Assembly: GCF_905171765.1 (NCBI RefSeq)
Contig: NC_053393.1
Coordinates: 184,817,921-184,881,920 of the forward strand
Direction: 5' to 3'
Length of the DNA: 64,000 nt
Source: Bufo bufo
Lineage: Eukaryota > Chordata > Amphibia > Anura > Bufonidae
Both the position numbers and the translations under genes were made by a program. Each line of letters opens with the position of its first letter. Within the stretch, counting starts at the first letter, position 1. Shown piece after piece: positions 21,261-32,860 of the stretch. The notes below the pieces were generated by a model, which was given only the letters and a program-made list of their open reading frames with translations, was not told the DNA's origin and ran no database searches.

Positions 21261-23995
21261 ATTCTTTTTTCTCAATCAAGGTCTCTCTCTGAACAACAAA
21301 ATATTAAAAACTTTCCATAATGCATTTTTTCATGCAGTTCACCATAGTCCATAAAACCTGCTTCTTACCTGTCTGTGTCACAGTACAAAGTCCATACATT
21401 ACTAGTTTGTGATTCAAGAAGCCAAGATCACAAGTATGCTTCAGCAACACACCCACCCTCCTCCATAAGTTGTGTTCCTTATTATTCAGATGTATTATTT
21501 TTTTAGCATTATCCAAACAGTCTCTTTTACAATTCTCTAGGGAGTACTGTCGAATGCTCTTCTCAATTAATACATATTTCCTTGGTGGGACAAGCAACAC
21601 TGGTACTGTTAAAGGAATTGTATCCATTGGCATTTCTGAAACAAATGTCCTGCTGCATACTTATAGGAAAAAAGACCAGGTATTCTCAGTTTCTTTAATC
21701 ATCCTGAAGCATAGGGAAAAGAAATTCAGGTACAGAATTTTTGTAATATTAGGTATCCCTTTGCCTCCGAACTTTTTTTGTTTATACATTGTCTCCCTGT
21801 TGACTTTCTCCATTTTTCAAGCTCCAAATAAACTGAAAGATTACTCTTTGAAGATATTTCAGACACTGATCACTTGGAGGGAAGACTACATTCAAGTACA
21901 GTAGAATTGGGATTATTAGGGCTTTAATGATCAAATTTTTCCCTTCTATTGTTAATTTGCGCAGCTTTCAAAACTCCACTTTCTTTTGGACTTTTGCTTT
22001 GACTTCCTCCCAACTCTTTTGACCGTTGTTATTGTCATCAAAAATTACTCCAAGTATTTTTATCTTCTCTTTTTGTATTTTTAGATCCAGGATATTTGCT
22101 TCTCTCCATTCTCCTATGGCAAAGCAATCACACTTTGTTCTATTAAGACGAAAGCAGCAGAAGCTTGGCAAAAGAATTCAGTTAATTTGTACGGCTTCCT
22201 CAATGCATGTATTGTTGTACACAAGATTGTGACATCATCCATGTAGGCCCCTTTTTTTAACAGTAAGTACATTACCACCAGTTATAGAGACACCCTTGAT
22301 TACCTTGTCTTTTCGTAGTAGCAAGAATAGTGGCTCCAAAAACACAAATAAACAGAATGGGAGACAAGGGACAACCTTGCTTGACTCCGGAAAAACAAAG
22401 TGACTTTTCCAGACAGAAAACCATTAATAAGAATTTGGCTGAAGGATTCTTTGTAGCGCAATGGTATCTGGTTTATTACAACATCTGGAAAGTTAATTTG
22501 CTTCGAACCAACCACAGAAATTCATGTGACACTCTGTCATATGCTTTGAGAAAGTCCAAGGATAGTATGGGCTAGATCTGTTTTCTCTCATTCTGATACC
22601 AGATACAGTCTCTTATTATGTTGAGACTTTTCCCATACTCCTCTACCTGCAAATACTTAGTTTTTATGTATTACTTTGCCAATAACTTTTTTAATCCAGT
22701 TTCACAAGCAACTTGGCCATAACTTTGTAATCCGTATTTAGGAGTGTGATTGGTCTCTAATTGCGATTTGTCGCCTTTGTATAGTAATGTCACGACACGA
22801 TACCTTTCGTCCAAGTTTCTGCAACATTTCTGTAACTTAAAGCTTCCTTGAAGATATCCATCAGGTCTCCTTTCAATACATTCCAGAATGTTAAGTAAAT
22901 TCTACTGTAAGACCATCAGACCCTGGCGTTTTGTTTTTTGCAAACCTTTAAAGACAGCATGCAATTCTTCTAGCGAGATGTCCTTGCAGAGCATTACTTG
23001 CTCCTCTTTCTCCAGCTTCTTTTCTAAGAGTCTTCAACAAAGGCTTTATCTGTTTTTTTTTATTATATACAGCTCTTGATAGAATTGTTTGACTTTTATT
23101 AAACATTTCTTCTTTCTTTGTTTCACCACCGATATTTGATATTACTGTTTTTTGCTAAGTTGTTTTTTTGAAGAATAATCTTGTACATTTTTTATCAGCT
23201 TCAAGCTGCTTCACTTTGGTATTAAATATAATTTTTTTGCCTTTCTGGTAAATTGCCTTTTTAATTTCTCCTTTTTTTTTTCTCTATCAGGTCTGAGAAT
23301 TGATGCCTCCATTTCTCAGCTTCAGGTAAGTCTGTAGTTTGGTAATAAGTTTTTTGAACCACAGTTTTTTTCTCTTTTGCTTTTTTTAATTCCTATTTTG
23401 AGGAAAAATTCTTTAGTTTTGGCTTTTTACATATTTCCACCATAGCCATATTGACGTGAACTTTTCTTTTACCAAGAAGTAAATTTTTTGTAGTTTTGAA
23501 CGAATACTTTCTTTACATCTTCATCATTCAATAGATCCACATTTAGCGTCCATACGCCTTTGCCTTTTCCACCTTCAGTTATTTGAATTTGTGCTAGAAG
23601 CAACTTATGATCAGAGAAGATATTACCCTCCAGTGAAATCATCACAGGCTTCAGGACTTTTGAAATGAAGAAATAATCCAGTCTTGATTGAACTAAAGAG
23701 TTACTCCATGTGTATCCTGGTTCATTGTCCTTTACATTACTCCAAATGTCAATTTAATTAAAGTCTAAAAATCATATTTTTAAGTTGCTGCACTGTTTTG
23801 TCCCTTTTTCTTGCTTGCTCACCAGTTCTGTCTTCCTCTTTTAGGGCACAATTAAAATCTCCGGCCATGATCACTGGTGGATTGACCAGCTAAGAAAGGT
23901 TGTATGTCTCTAGCATCTCAGCTCTTTCATGAAGTTCAGGTGAAGCATATACTTTAGTAAATTGATTTCTCTGCCATTAAAGTTGATATCCTACA
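21261..23995 (-). pseudogene. Tx1/L1-type LINE ORF2: endonuclease and reverse transcriptase remnants
   Basis: Reading the minus strand, 23900-23560 holds endonuclease motifs: MAGDFNCALKEEDRTGE, SRLDYFFIS and SDHKLLL. Around 22400-22220 come reverse transcriptase motifs GVKQGCPLSPILF and a YMDD box. From 22171 to 21968 comes IKILGVIFDDNNNGQKSWEE, characteristic of the Tx1/L1 thumb region in frogs. From 21633 to 21304 a further C-terminal part follows. The last ~50 codons continue beyond the Gypsy insertion at 15923-15790. Frames shift many times. The protein would nick target DNA and reverse transcribe LINE RNA; this copy cannot. Confidence 0.8.
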
Positions 23996-24900
23996 TAATA
24001 AAGCCCTGTGTGCGTGTGCTGTGTGACCAGTTTTTCACTGAGCATGCAGAGTGGAGCGTCCAATCAGGACACAGCACTCCACACACACACAGAGCTCATA
24101 ACTGTTTAACTACTTCCATGCTGCAGTCCTTAGGGACGTTGTCTGGAAGGGGATAACCATCAGGCAGCTGCTCTGCCCTGGCAGCGGCCCGATGCTTGAA
24201 GGGTTAAGCTCCCTCACTCCCCCACTGTGTGCGGATTTGCCGCTGGCCACCAATGAGAACAGAGAGGAGTAGAAGGAGGGACTGTGGCCACTGCACCACC
24301 AATGAATATAGTTAATGCTTGAATACAAACGTAGCCTTCGTGTGCCGGCCATATCCCATACCCAGCCCTATGCCTCTATGTCGCTGTGGTCCGTCAAAAT
24401 TAACCCCTCAGGTCCTGAGGGGTTAATTGTAGAGGATCGCAGCGTGCAGTCATAGAGGCCAGGTATGGATATGGCCGGCACACGCAGGTACATTTAGTAT
24501 TAAAGCATTACCTATATTCATTGGTGGCGCAGTGGCACAGTCCCTCCCTTCTACTTCCCCTCTTCTCCGTATTATATTAATTGATGTCCCCGCCCCCCCC
24601 CCCCCCCACAGTATTATATCATTGGTGGCAGTGTCCCAGGGTCTCCTCCTCCTCACCCCCTTGGTGGCAGTGGCAGCTTCTGATCGGAGCCCCAGCTGTG
24701 TAATCCTGGGGCTCCGATCAGTTACCATGGCAGCCAGGACGCTACTGAAGCTTTGGCTGCTATGGTAAGCTCCCTGCTGCCATGTGCACAAAGCACAGGG
24801 CAGCAGGGACAGTGTAAAGTCCTATTTACCCTAATAGAGCTCTAGTAGAGTGAATAGGACAAGAGTTCTAGCCCCTAAGGGGGCTAATAGTTAATAAATA
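23996..24900. repeat. Large palindrome, probable TTAA-type DNA element
   Basis: Arms 24261-24412 and 24414-24567 are inverse copies centred on CCTCAGGTCCTGAGG near 24413; both contain the 'gtgccggccatat' and 'ccaccaatgaata' phrases. A TTAACTACTTCCATGCTGC end lies at about 24104 and a short perfect hairpin CTGATCGGAGCCCC at 24679-24720. No coding sequence. The TTAACNACTTC start resembles the 47150 element. The right end is not defined. Confidence 0.6.
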
Positions 24901-25018
24901 ACGTTTAAGTTTAAAATCCCAAAATATAGAAATAATTATATTGCAATTTATATTGTTATCGCACTTGCTATACACACACATAATTGGTGAAAAAAAAAAA
25001 AAAAAACCACTAAACATG

Positions 25019-26100
25019 TTTGGTATTGCCGCGTCCATAAGGACCTGATCTATAAAAGGATCATGTTACTTTTACCGCATGGTGAAACACCATAAAAAAA
25101 AGAAAAACTATGATGCAATTGCAATTTTGCCCACCGCACTTCCCAAAAAATTGTATAAAAAGTGATGAAAAAAGGTCAATGTATCCAAAATAGCACTATT
25201 CAAACCATGACCTCATCCCACAAAAAATGAGCCCCCTACATAAGCTAATCGTCCAAAAAAATTAAAATATATGGCTTTCAGAAAATGGAGACACAAAACA
25301 TGATTTTTTTTCAAACTTGCTTTTATTGAATAAAATAAAGTAAAAAAATGCACATATTAGGTATCGTCATGTCCGTAAGGACTGCTCTATAAAAATAGCA
25401 TGTGATCCAACCCATCTGGTGAACACCCATAAAAAAATATGTGCCAAAAAAATCTATTTTTTATCACCTTACATCACAAAAAGTGTAATACCAAGCAATC
25501 AAAAGTCATATGTGCCCCATAATGGTAATAATCAAACAGATCATCTCACCCTGCAAAAATGAGACCCTACTAAGACAATTGGCCTAAAAAAAAAAAAATA
25601 TATGGCTTTCAGAAAATGGAAACAAAAAAACAAGATGAATTTTTAAAAAAATGCTTTTATTGTGTAAAATAAATAAAAAATGCACATATTAGGCATTGCT
25701 GTGACGGTAACCACCTGCTCTATATTTTATCACCTTACATCACAAAAAGTGTTAATACCAAGCGATCAAAAATTCATATGTGCCCCAAAATGGTACCAAT
25801 CAAACCATCATCTCTTTCCAGCAAAAAATTAGACCCTACCTAGATAATCGTCCCAAAAAAAAAATAGGGCTTTCAGAAAATGGAAACACAAAACAGGATT
25901 AAATTTTTTTAAAAATTATTGTGTAAATCCCAAATGAAATAAAATAGACTTATATTGACGCATCGTTACGACTGCTCTATAAAAAATATCACATTATCTA
26001 CTCTGTCAGGTGTACATTGTAAAAAAACTAATCATAATAAAAACTGTGCCAGAACAGCCATTTTTTGGTTATCTTGCCTCATAAAAAAAGTAATATATAT
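25019..26100 (+). repeat. ~330-bp tandem repeat, four units
   Basis: Unit starts (TTGGTATTGCC or TTAGGTATCG type) are at about 25020, 25357, 25689 and 25949, so two units of ~335 bp are followed by a shortened one of ~260 bp and a partial one. Each contains 'gctctataaaa', 'ccttacatcacaaaaagtg', 'gaccctac' and 'ggctttcagaaaatgga'. A-rich runs dominate. No coding capacity. It may belong to the palindromic element to its left. Confidence 0.75.
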
Positions 26101-26339
26101 ATTCACACACAATGCACAACTACCTCTAGCAAAAGATTTCTATACTGCAGGAATAACCCTAATAATAACACGCCCCCCCCACCACTCACATCAGCGCGCC
26201 GGGACACGGCTTTTCACATGCCGCCCTGCACCGCCTACACCTGTGCGCGGCAGGTCGGAGCGGTGCCATTTCTGTTCATCAGTCCCAGACCCTATTTCTG
26301 TTCGTCAGTCACAGCACTTTCAGTCATATAGAGAGGAGC

Positions 26340-26815
26340 CCCTATCAGCAGTCTGACCTACCAGTAGCTACCAGCAGTCTCAGCACCAGCAGTCAGTGCC
26401 AGTCACACAGCCACAGCCACCAGTCACAGTGCAGAAGTGTCAGCCACCAGTCAGTGCCAGCCATCTCAACCATCAGTCAGTGCCACCAGCCACAGCCACC
26501 AGTCTCAAGCCCCAGGTCAGTGCCAGCAGTCTCAGCTACAGCCAGCACTTAGTGCCAGCAGTCTCAGCCACAGCCAGCACTCGGTGCCAGCAGTCTCGGC
26601 TGCAGCCAGTAGTCTCAACCATAGCCACCAGTCAGTGCTAGCAGTCTTAGTGACAGCGCCAGCCTCAGCACCAGTCAGTGCCAACTTTCTCAGCTACAGC
26701 CAGCACTCAGTGCCAGCCGTCTTACCGCAGCCAGCAGTCTCAGCCACAGCCACCAGTCAGTGCCAGCAGTCTCAAGCCACAGCGGCAGCCAGCAATCTCA
26801 GCCACCAGACAGTGT
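26340..26815 (+). repeat. CAG-rich ~32-bp minisatellite
   Basis: Units of about 32 bp built from GTGCCAGCAGTCTCAGCCACAG repeat with variation (markers at 26520, 26552, 26584). The period is not a multiple of three, so each frame gives a different Gln/Ser/Pro-rich peptide and none is a believable protein. Confidence 0.75.
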
Positions 26816-26819
26816 GGTC

Positions 26820-27250
26820 AAGTTTCCTTGCCATTTAATATAGACTGTTCCTACAAATGTTTATGCACTACTGTCCTAGTGCCCGTTATTGTAACATGCT
26901 TAATGTCTAGTTTACTAATAAAGCTCTTCCTGGAATCAATTGCTATTATTGTTATTGTTGTCTCCAGACACAATGAAGGGCCCTGTGTCCAACTTTCCCT
27001 TAGGTCTATGTAGTTTGGGGAGTATTCTATTCCACATTATTGAAAAAGATGATGTCGCAGTTGACAGTCTCCAGATAAGACAAAACAGCAGCTCTTTTAG
27101 ATGCTCCCTTACATTAAGGAGGAGATTTTTAGCGTATCAGACATTGTCCATTAAGAAAAAACTTCAATTAACAGAAAGTCTCTTTGCATAAAAAAGCAGC
27201 TCTCATTATTGAGCTCTCTTGAAATTTCGCAATTTCTGTCAGATTTTGGG
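26820..27250. other. Stretch without recognisable gene
   Basis: This sits between the minisatellite and the 5'-truncated CR1 LINE. I see no conserved protein motif, terminal repeat or array. Confidence 0.5.
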
Positions 27251-27254
27251 TAGA

Positions 27255-29965
27255 GATACATGGAGCTAAAAACAAACAATAAATTACTAATAGGAGTTTA
27301 CTATAAACCACCTAATATACCAGAGTCCACAGAAAATCTACTACTAAACGAGATAGACAAGGCGGCAAATCATAATGAGGTGCTTATTATGGGGGACTTC
27401 AACTACCCAGATATAGACTGGGAAAACTGAAACTTGTATATCTCATAAAGGAAACAGATTCTTAGCAATAACCAAAGACAATTACCTCTCCCAACTGGTT
27501 CAGGACCCGACTAGAGGGACGGCCATACTGGACTTAGTATTAACCAATAGACCTGACAGAACAACAGATGTACAGGTTTGGGGGACACCTGGGAAATAGT
27601 GACCATAAAGTAATAACCTTCCAATTATCATTCAAAAGAGCGTTTTCTACAGGGAGGAACAAAAATACCAAACTTCAAAAAAGCTAAATTTAGCCAACTA
27701 AGAGAGGCCATAGGCCTAACTAACTGGGACAAAGTCCTCAAAAATAAAAATACAGCCACAAAATGGGACATCTTTAAAAACATCCTAAAAAACTCATTGT
27801 GAGAGGTACATACCGTATGGGAATAAAAGGTTAAGGAACAAAAAGAAACCAATGTGGATAAACAGAACTGTAAAGAAAGCAATAAATGACAAAAGAAAGC
27901 ATATAAAACACTAAAACAGGAGGGTAGCACGGAAGCACTGAAAACTATAACGAAAAAAATAGAACATGTAAAAACAAATAAAAGCGGCCAAACTAGAGAC
28001 CGAGAGATTAATTGCCAAAGAGAGTAAAACTAACCCTAAAATGTTCTTCAATTATATAAATGTTAAAAAGTATAAATCTGAAGGTGTCGACCCTTTAAAG
28101 AGTAATGAGGGGGGAGTCGCAGAGAGCGACGAGGAGAAAGCAAAGCTGTTAAATATTTTTTTCTCCAATGTATTCACTGAGGAATATAAACTGTCAGATG
28201 AAATGCTGAATATTGAAATAAATTCGCCATTAAAGTGTCCTGTCTGACCCAGGAAGAAGTACATCAGCGACTTAAAAAGATTAAAATAGACAAATCGCCA
28301 GGACCCGGATGGCATACACCCCGATATCCTAAGGGAATTAAGTAATGTCATAGCCAGACCCCTTATTTCTGATATTTGCGGACTCTATACTGACAGGGAA
28401 TGTCCAACAGGATTGGCGCATGGCAAATGTGGTGCCGATATTCAAAAAGGGTCCAAAAACAGAGCCTGGAAACTATAGGCCGGTAAGTTTAACATCTGTT
28501 GTGGGTAAACTGTTTGAAGGTTTTCTGAGAGATGCTATCTTAGAGCATCTTAACGGAAATAAGCAAATAACGCCATATCAGCATGGCTTTGTGAGGATCG
28601 GTATGTCAAACTAATTTAATCAGTTTCTATGAGGAGGGTAAGTTCTAGACTTGACAGCGGCGAATCAATGGATGTCGTGTATCTGGACTTCTCCAAAGCA
28701 TTTGACACTGTACCACATAAAAGGTTAGTATATAAAATGAGAATGCTTGGACTGGGAGAAAACATCTGTAAGTGGGTAAGTAACTGGCTCAATGATAGAA
28801 AACAGAGGGTGGTTATTAACGGTACATACTCAGATTGGGTCACTGTCACTAGTGGAGTACCTCAGGGGTCAGTATTGGGGCCTATTCTCTTCAATATATT
28901 TATTAATGATCTTGTAGAAGGCTTGCATAGTAAAATATCAATTTTCGCAGATGACACTAAACTGTGTAAAGTAATTAACACTGAAGAGGACAGTATACTA
29001 CTACAGAGGGATCTGGATAGATTGGAGGCTTGGGCAGATAAGTGGCAGATGAGGTTTAACACTGACAAATGTAAGGTTATGCACATGGGAAGGAATAATG
29101 CAAGTCACCCGTACATAGTAAATGGTAAAACACTCGGTAACACTGACATGGAAAAGGATCTAGAAATTTTAATAAACAGCAAACTAAGCTGCAAAAAACA
29201 GTGTCAGGCAGCTGCTGCCAAGGCCAATAAGATAATGGGTTGCATCAAAAGGGGCATAGATGCCCGTGATGAGAACATATTCCTACTACTTTACAATCAT
29301 TAGTCAGACACACATGGAGTACTGTGTACAGTTCTGGGCTCCAGTGAACAAAGCAGACATAGCAGAGCTGGAGAGGGTCCAGAGGAGGGCAACTAAAGTA
29401 ATAACTGGAATGGGGCAACTACAGTACCCTGAAAGATTATCAAAGTTAGGGTTATTCACGTTAGAAAAAAGACGACTGAGGGGAGATCTAATTACTATGT
29501 ATAAATATATCAGGGGTCAGTACAGAGATCTATCCCATCATCTATTTATCCCCAGGACTGTGACTGTGACGAGGGGACATCCTCTGCGTTTGGAGGAAAG
29601 AAGGTTTGTACACAAACATAGAAAAGGATTCTTTACGGTAAGAGCAGTGAGACTATGGAACTCTCTGCCTGAGGAGGTGGTGATGGTGAGTACAATAAAG
29701 GAATTCAAGAGGGGCCTGGATGTGCTTCTTAGAGGCGTAATAATATTACAGGCTATAGCTACTAGAGGGGGTCGTTGATCCAGGGAGTTATTCTGATTGC
29801 CTGATTGGAGTCGGGAAGGAATTTTTTATTCCCCTAAAGTGAGGAAAATTGGCTTTTACCTCACAGGGTTTTTTTGCCTTCCTCTGGATCAACTTGCAGG
29901 ATAACAGGCCGAACTGGATGGACAAATGTCTTTTTTCGGCCTTATGTACTATGTTATGTATGTAC
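27255..29965 (+). mobile_element. CR1-type LINE, 5' truncated
   Basis: The element contains ORF2 endonuclease, reverse transcriptase and C-terminal domain followed by a ~190-bp 3' region with 'ggaaggaattttttattccc' and a short TATGTACTATG repeat at the end. 5' truncation and the repeat-type tail, not poly-A, are normal for CR1. It abuts a minus-strand Tx1 ORF1 at about 29970. A CR1 fragment of the same family lies at 44405-44720 (minus). Confidence 0.9.
27260..29778 (+). pseudogene. CR1 LINE ORF2: endonuclease-reverse transcriptase
   Basis: The endonuclease part has MGDFNYPDIDW at 27389-27421 and DPTRGTAILDLVLTN at about 27507. The reverse transcriptase runs from about 28420: NYRPVSLTSVVGKLFEG, YLDFSKAFDTVPH at 28679, SGVPQGSVLGPILFN at 28852, and FADDTKL at about 28945 (the catalytic box, FADD type as in CR1). 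The C-terminal domain follows at 29310-29778 (LERVQRRATK, RAVRLWNSLPEEV). Stops and frameshifts occur in the endonuclease (27428), near 27800, after 28247, near 28610 and at 29303, so no full-length protein is made. It would act in target-primed reverse transcription. Confidence 0.9.
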
Positions 29966-29998
29966 TATGTAGATGAATTTGTAGGAAAGCATTGAGCA

Positions 29999-31210
29999 TC
30001 AGGTCATTTCATCAGATGAACTACTGGACATAAATGGAACTAATGGCTTTGGTGATGCTAAGCTCTCAAACTGAAGGATGTGCATAGGATCAGATAAGGT
30101 CACAAATGGCCTTAAGCAGCTGTCACTCTCATCTGCACTTTGACAGGATGCTCTTTTGACACTGAGAACCTGTTCTTCATGACCACTCACTTTTCTTTTT
30201 GTTTCTCTTGTCTGTAGGTCCATGGCTTCGTCTCCTGTGATCGTCCCCTTCACTCCTGCGTTATTAGTAGGTTCCCCTGCCACCTTTGCAGGAGCATATT
30301 TTCCAGGAGCACTCTTCACAGGATCCACTATTTTCTCCTTCATCAGCACTCTGGGTGTTCCAGGTACGCTTGTAGTCTCAGGTTTTTCTGGTTCTATCAT
30401 AGCGGCTGCAGATCCAGCCTTTTTGGGGCCTCCAGTTCTTTTGTACGTCCCTTGCCTACAGCAACATCCGCATAGGACTAAGTTCTACCCCGCTTTGGAC
30501 AGTCTTTAAAGGCATGGCCTTCCATCCTGCACAGGTTACATATAATCACATTCTGACAGTCGGCGCTTTTATGCCCTGCTTGTTGGTACTTCCCGCAAAA
30601 ACCTGCTTCCTCTTTACAGTTGGCTTGTACGTGGCCAAATTGATGACACTTTCGACAAAATTCCGGCATCCCTGGATAATAAATGTACCCTCTGTCTCTT
30701 CCAATTGTGAAGCTTAATGGGGGGAGATTTATTCCTCCAATTCCTCCATGGTCCCCCCTTAAGGTGACAAAAAATTAATACTTTCCGGTCCATAAGTCCG
30801 CTTTATTCATAAGATTCCTGCCAGATTTCAAAGTTAAACAATATCTCGAAAGAAAAAATTCAATGTCACATAAGGAAACAAAGGGGACTTGTACATGTGT
30901 ACAATTAGTGGAATTTCCCCCTTCGAGTAGAGTAAAACTAAATTAAGTCCATGTAGAATGGGATCAGTGTGATGAATTTTCAGCTGCTTGTACAAGTTGT
31001 GACAGTCCGAATGATTATCAAATGTGAGAATGTACACACCGTTCCTTGAATCCTTGAGAGCAAGAATGCGTCCCTTCTACACGTTCAAAGTCATTAGTAG
31101 AATGTTGTTCACAAAGAAAAATAGCTCGCCTTTCTTTTCCTCTTCTTTCGAGATTTCAATCTGCACGGAATTTGGGATCCTCATTTCACCTTGGTTTCCA
31201 AAACAGACAT
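29999..31210 (-). pseudogene. Tx1-type LINE ORF1 with CCHC knuckles
   Basis: The minus strand encodes an RNA-binding ORF1-like protein. From about 31080 to 30840 there is an RRM-like or L1 transposase-like stretch (VYILTFDNHSDCHNLYKQL). From 30669 to 30478 three zinc knuckles follow: CRKC..GH..C intact, a second that reads CGKY..GH..C and so lost its second cysteine, and CNLC..GH..C intact. A charged Ser/Pro/Lys-rich C-terminus ends at 29999. Stops and frame changes occur near 30770 and 30440. Known: Tx1 LINEs carry ORF1 proteins with such knuckles. The following ORF2 is missing because a CR1 lies at the junction. Confidence 0.75.
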
Positions 31211-31348
31211 TCAGCATATATACTGCTATCCTTCAGCTGAGTAATTGCCTTTTAAGTAGTCGGTATGAATCTCGGACAACCCCTTGCCCAAGTCCGGTCA
31301 AGCCAGAAATCTCAGGCAAAAGGCAGAGGATCAGCCACACCAGACCAG

Positions 31349-32286
31349 CTCTCTATCCAGAAGGAGAGAGCCAGTAAGCCTCAATTTTGCCTGATTTGAG
31401 TTGGATGGCTTGGGGGACCTGCGCACCTAGATCATTATCATTAGGTTGACAAAAATAGTATTTTTTTATTTTATTTTTTTGGATGCAGCTAAACTCTTCT
31501 CCCACTGCTTAGGAGGGCTGTATAAAAAATTCAGTTTTCTAATAGTCCTAACATTATATTCAATAACCTTTCTATACTGTTTTGTCATTTAACTCATTTG
31601 CATAAACGTGGGCATGTGGGAAAGATATGCATATTAGCAGAATATACCTTGTTTTTCAGTTGAACACTATTTGCACGTCTTTCCAATATGCCCAAGTTTA
31701 TGCAAATGAGTTTACATGACAAAACAGTATAGAAAAGCTATTAAATATATAATGTTAGGGCAATTAGAAAACTGAAAATTTTTATGCAGCCCTCCTAAGC
31801 AGTGAGAGAAGAGTTATTTGGCATTCCAAAAAAATATATAACAATTTTTGTCACCCTAAGGCCTCATGCACACTGCCGTTGTTTGGGTCCGCATCCGAGC
31901 CGCCGTTTTTTGCGGCTCGGATGCAGATCCATTTACTTCAATGGAGCGCAAAGATGAGGACAGCACTCCGTGTGCTGTCCGCATCCGTTGCTCCGTTCCG
32001 TGGACCCGCAAAAAAAAAATAACATGTCCTATTCTTGTCCGTTTTGCGGACAAGAATAGGCATTTTTACAATGGGCCGTCCGTTCCACAAATTGCGGAAG
32101 GCCACACGGGCTGCTTCCTTTTTTTGCGGATCCGCAGTTTGCAGACCGCAAAAAAGCAGAACGGTCATGTGCATGTAGCCTAATGATAATGATTTAGATG
32201 TGCAGGTCCCCCAAGCCATCCAACTCAAATCAAGCAACTTTGCGGCTTACTGGCTCTTCTTTTGGATAGAGAGCTGGTCTTGTATA
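31349..32286. repeat. Palindromic DNA element with a MITE in its right arm
   Basis: The outer arms 31349-31444 and about 32181-32286 are inverse copies (GACCAGCTCTCTATCC, GGATGGCTTGGGGGACCTG, CATTATCATTAGG). Inside, 31454-31640 is the inverse of 31641-31846 (CTGCTTAGGAGGGCTG, CATTTGCATAAAC). A separate MITE occupies 31860-32180. With it removed, the arms align throughout. No transposase. Confidence 0.8.
31860..32180. mobile_element. GC-rich MITE, copy A
   Basis: The ends are GGCCTCATGCACAC and, inverted, GGCTACATGCACATG. The interior has GCGGCTCGGATGC and the hairpin ATGTCCTATTCTTGTCCG against CGGACAAGAATAGG. Two related copies are at 45725-45965 and 54647-54929. A CCTAA on both sides could be the target duplication. 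It carries no gene. Confidence 0.75.
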
Positions 32287-32297
32287 TATCATAGTGC

Positions 32298-32432
32298 GCA
32301 AGGATACCATTGTAAAGTATGCTGACTGTACCTGTCTCATGGATAGGTTGTTGGCTTTTGGATACCTGGCTTTTGGCATACAGCCTTTGTGTGATTGTCT
32401 GTTATATGTTGTTTATTGTGTGTTTTAGGTAA
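32298..32432 (+). repeat. Second copy of the repeat at 15598-15731
   Basis: It matches the inverse of 15598-15731 over ~135 bp, including 'tatgctgactgtacctgtct', 'ggataggt' and 'tgtgattgt'. The CAGTGATGAGC terminus is not present here, so the copy is partial. Confidence 0.65.
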
Positions 32433-32569
32433 TTATTTACTTTATGACTAAAATAATATAGCATCTATAAAAATAAATTATTAATGATAGGTAAATACTT
32501 ATAATAAAAGTTTGTTAATGATAGATAAAATAATAACTAGGCAGAGAACCCAGGCACACTGTTACAGTA

Positions 32570-32860
32570 TGTAGTGGAGATGGAGGCAGGTAGTCCCTCC
32601 GAGTCACTTGCGCAAATGGCCCGCTGCATGCTCACTTGCTTGGGTACTGACAGCTGAATTGTTACCATTCGGCAGAGGGATGACTTCTGGCTCTCCACCT
32701 TGTTGGACCCTCGCTACCGGTCCAAAATCGGGGCCTTTTTTACACCCGCTTAGAGGGAGGACAAACTGAGCTACTATAGAGACATCCTATGTAGTCAGTT
32801 AGCTGCTGCCTATCTGCACCATTGTCCATCCTCTCGCAGGTCTGACCGGGGGATGTTGAA
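32570..32860 (+). pseudogene. hAT transposase fragment, plus strand
   Basis: One plus-strand frame reads ARCMLTCLGTD, then DDFWLSTLLDPRYRSKIGAFF and SYYRDILCSQLAAAY, the region just before the dimerisation domain in hAT transposases. It is closer in wording to a hAT-2/hAT-3-type protein than to hAT-1. Two stop codons interrupt it. It runs head-on into the minus-strand hAT-1-family copy that starts at 32810, so the junction is a rearrangement or nested insertion. Confidence 0.6.

Larger units (their letters stand above)
15732..23995 (-). mobile_element. Tx1/L1-clade LINE, split by a Gypsy element
   Basis: The LINE runs on the minus strand from about 23995 (endonuclease domain) to about 15740 (AT-rich 3' end). 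A Gypsy retrotransposon occupies 15924-21255. Joining the flanks at the GATGC duplication gives one continuous reading through the junction in the C-terminal part, so the LINE was there first. The 5' portion (ORF1 and the start of ORF2) is absent here. A Tx1-type ORF1 remnant is at 29999-31210, also on the minus strand, but I cannot show that it is the same copy. Confidence 0.75.

Noticed and set aside
26396..26838. Gln/Ser/Pro-rich ORFs as a low-complexity host protein
   Set aside because: The 32-bp minisatellite period is not divisible by three and all frames give similar composition.
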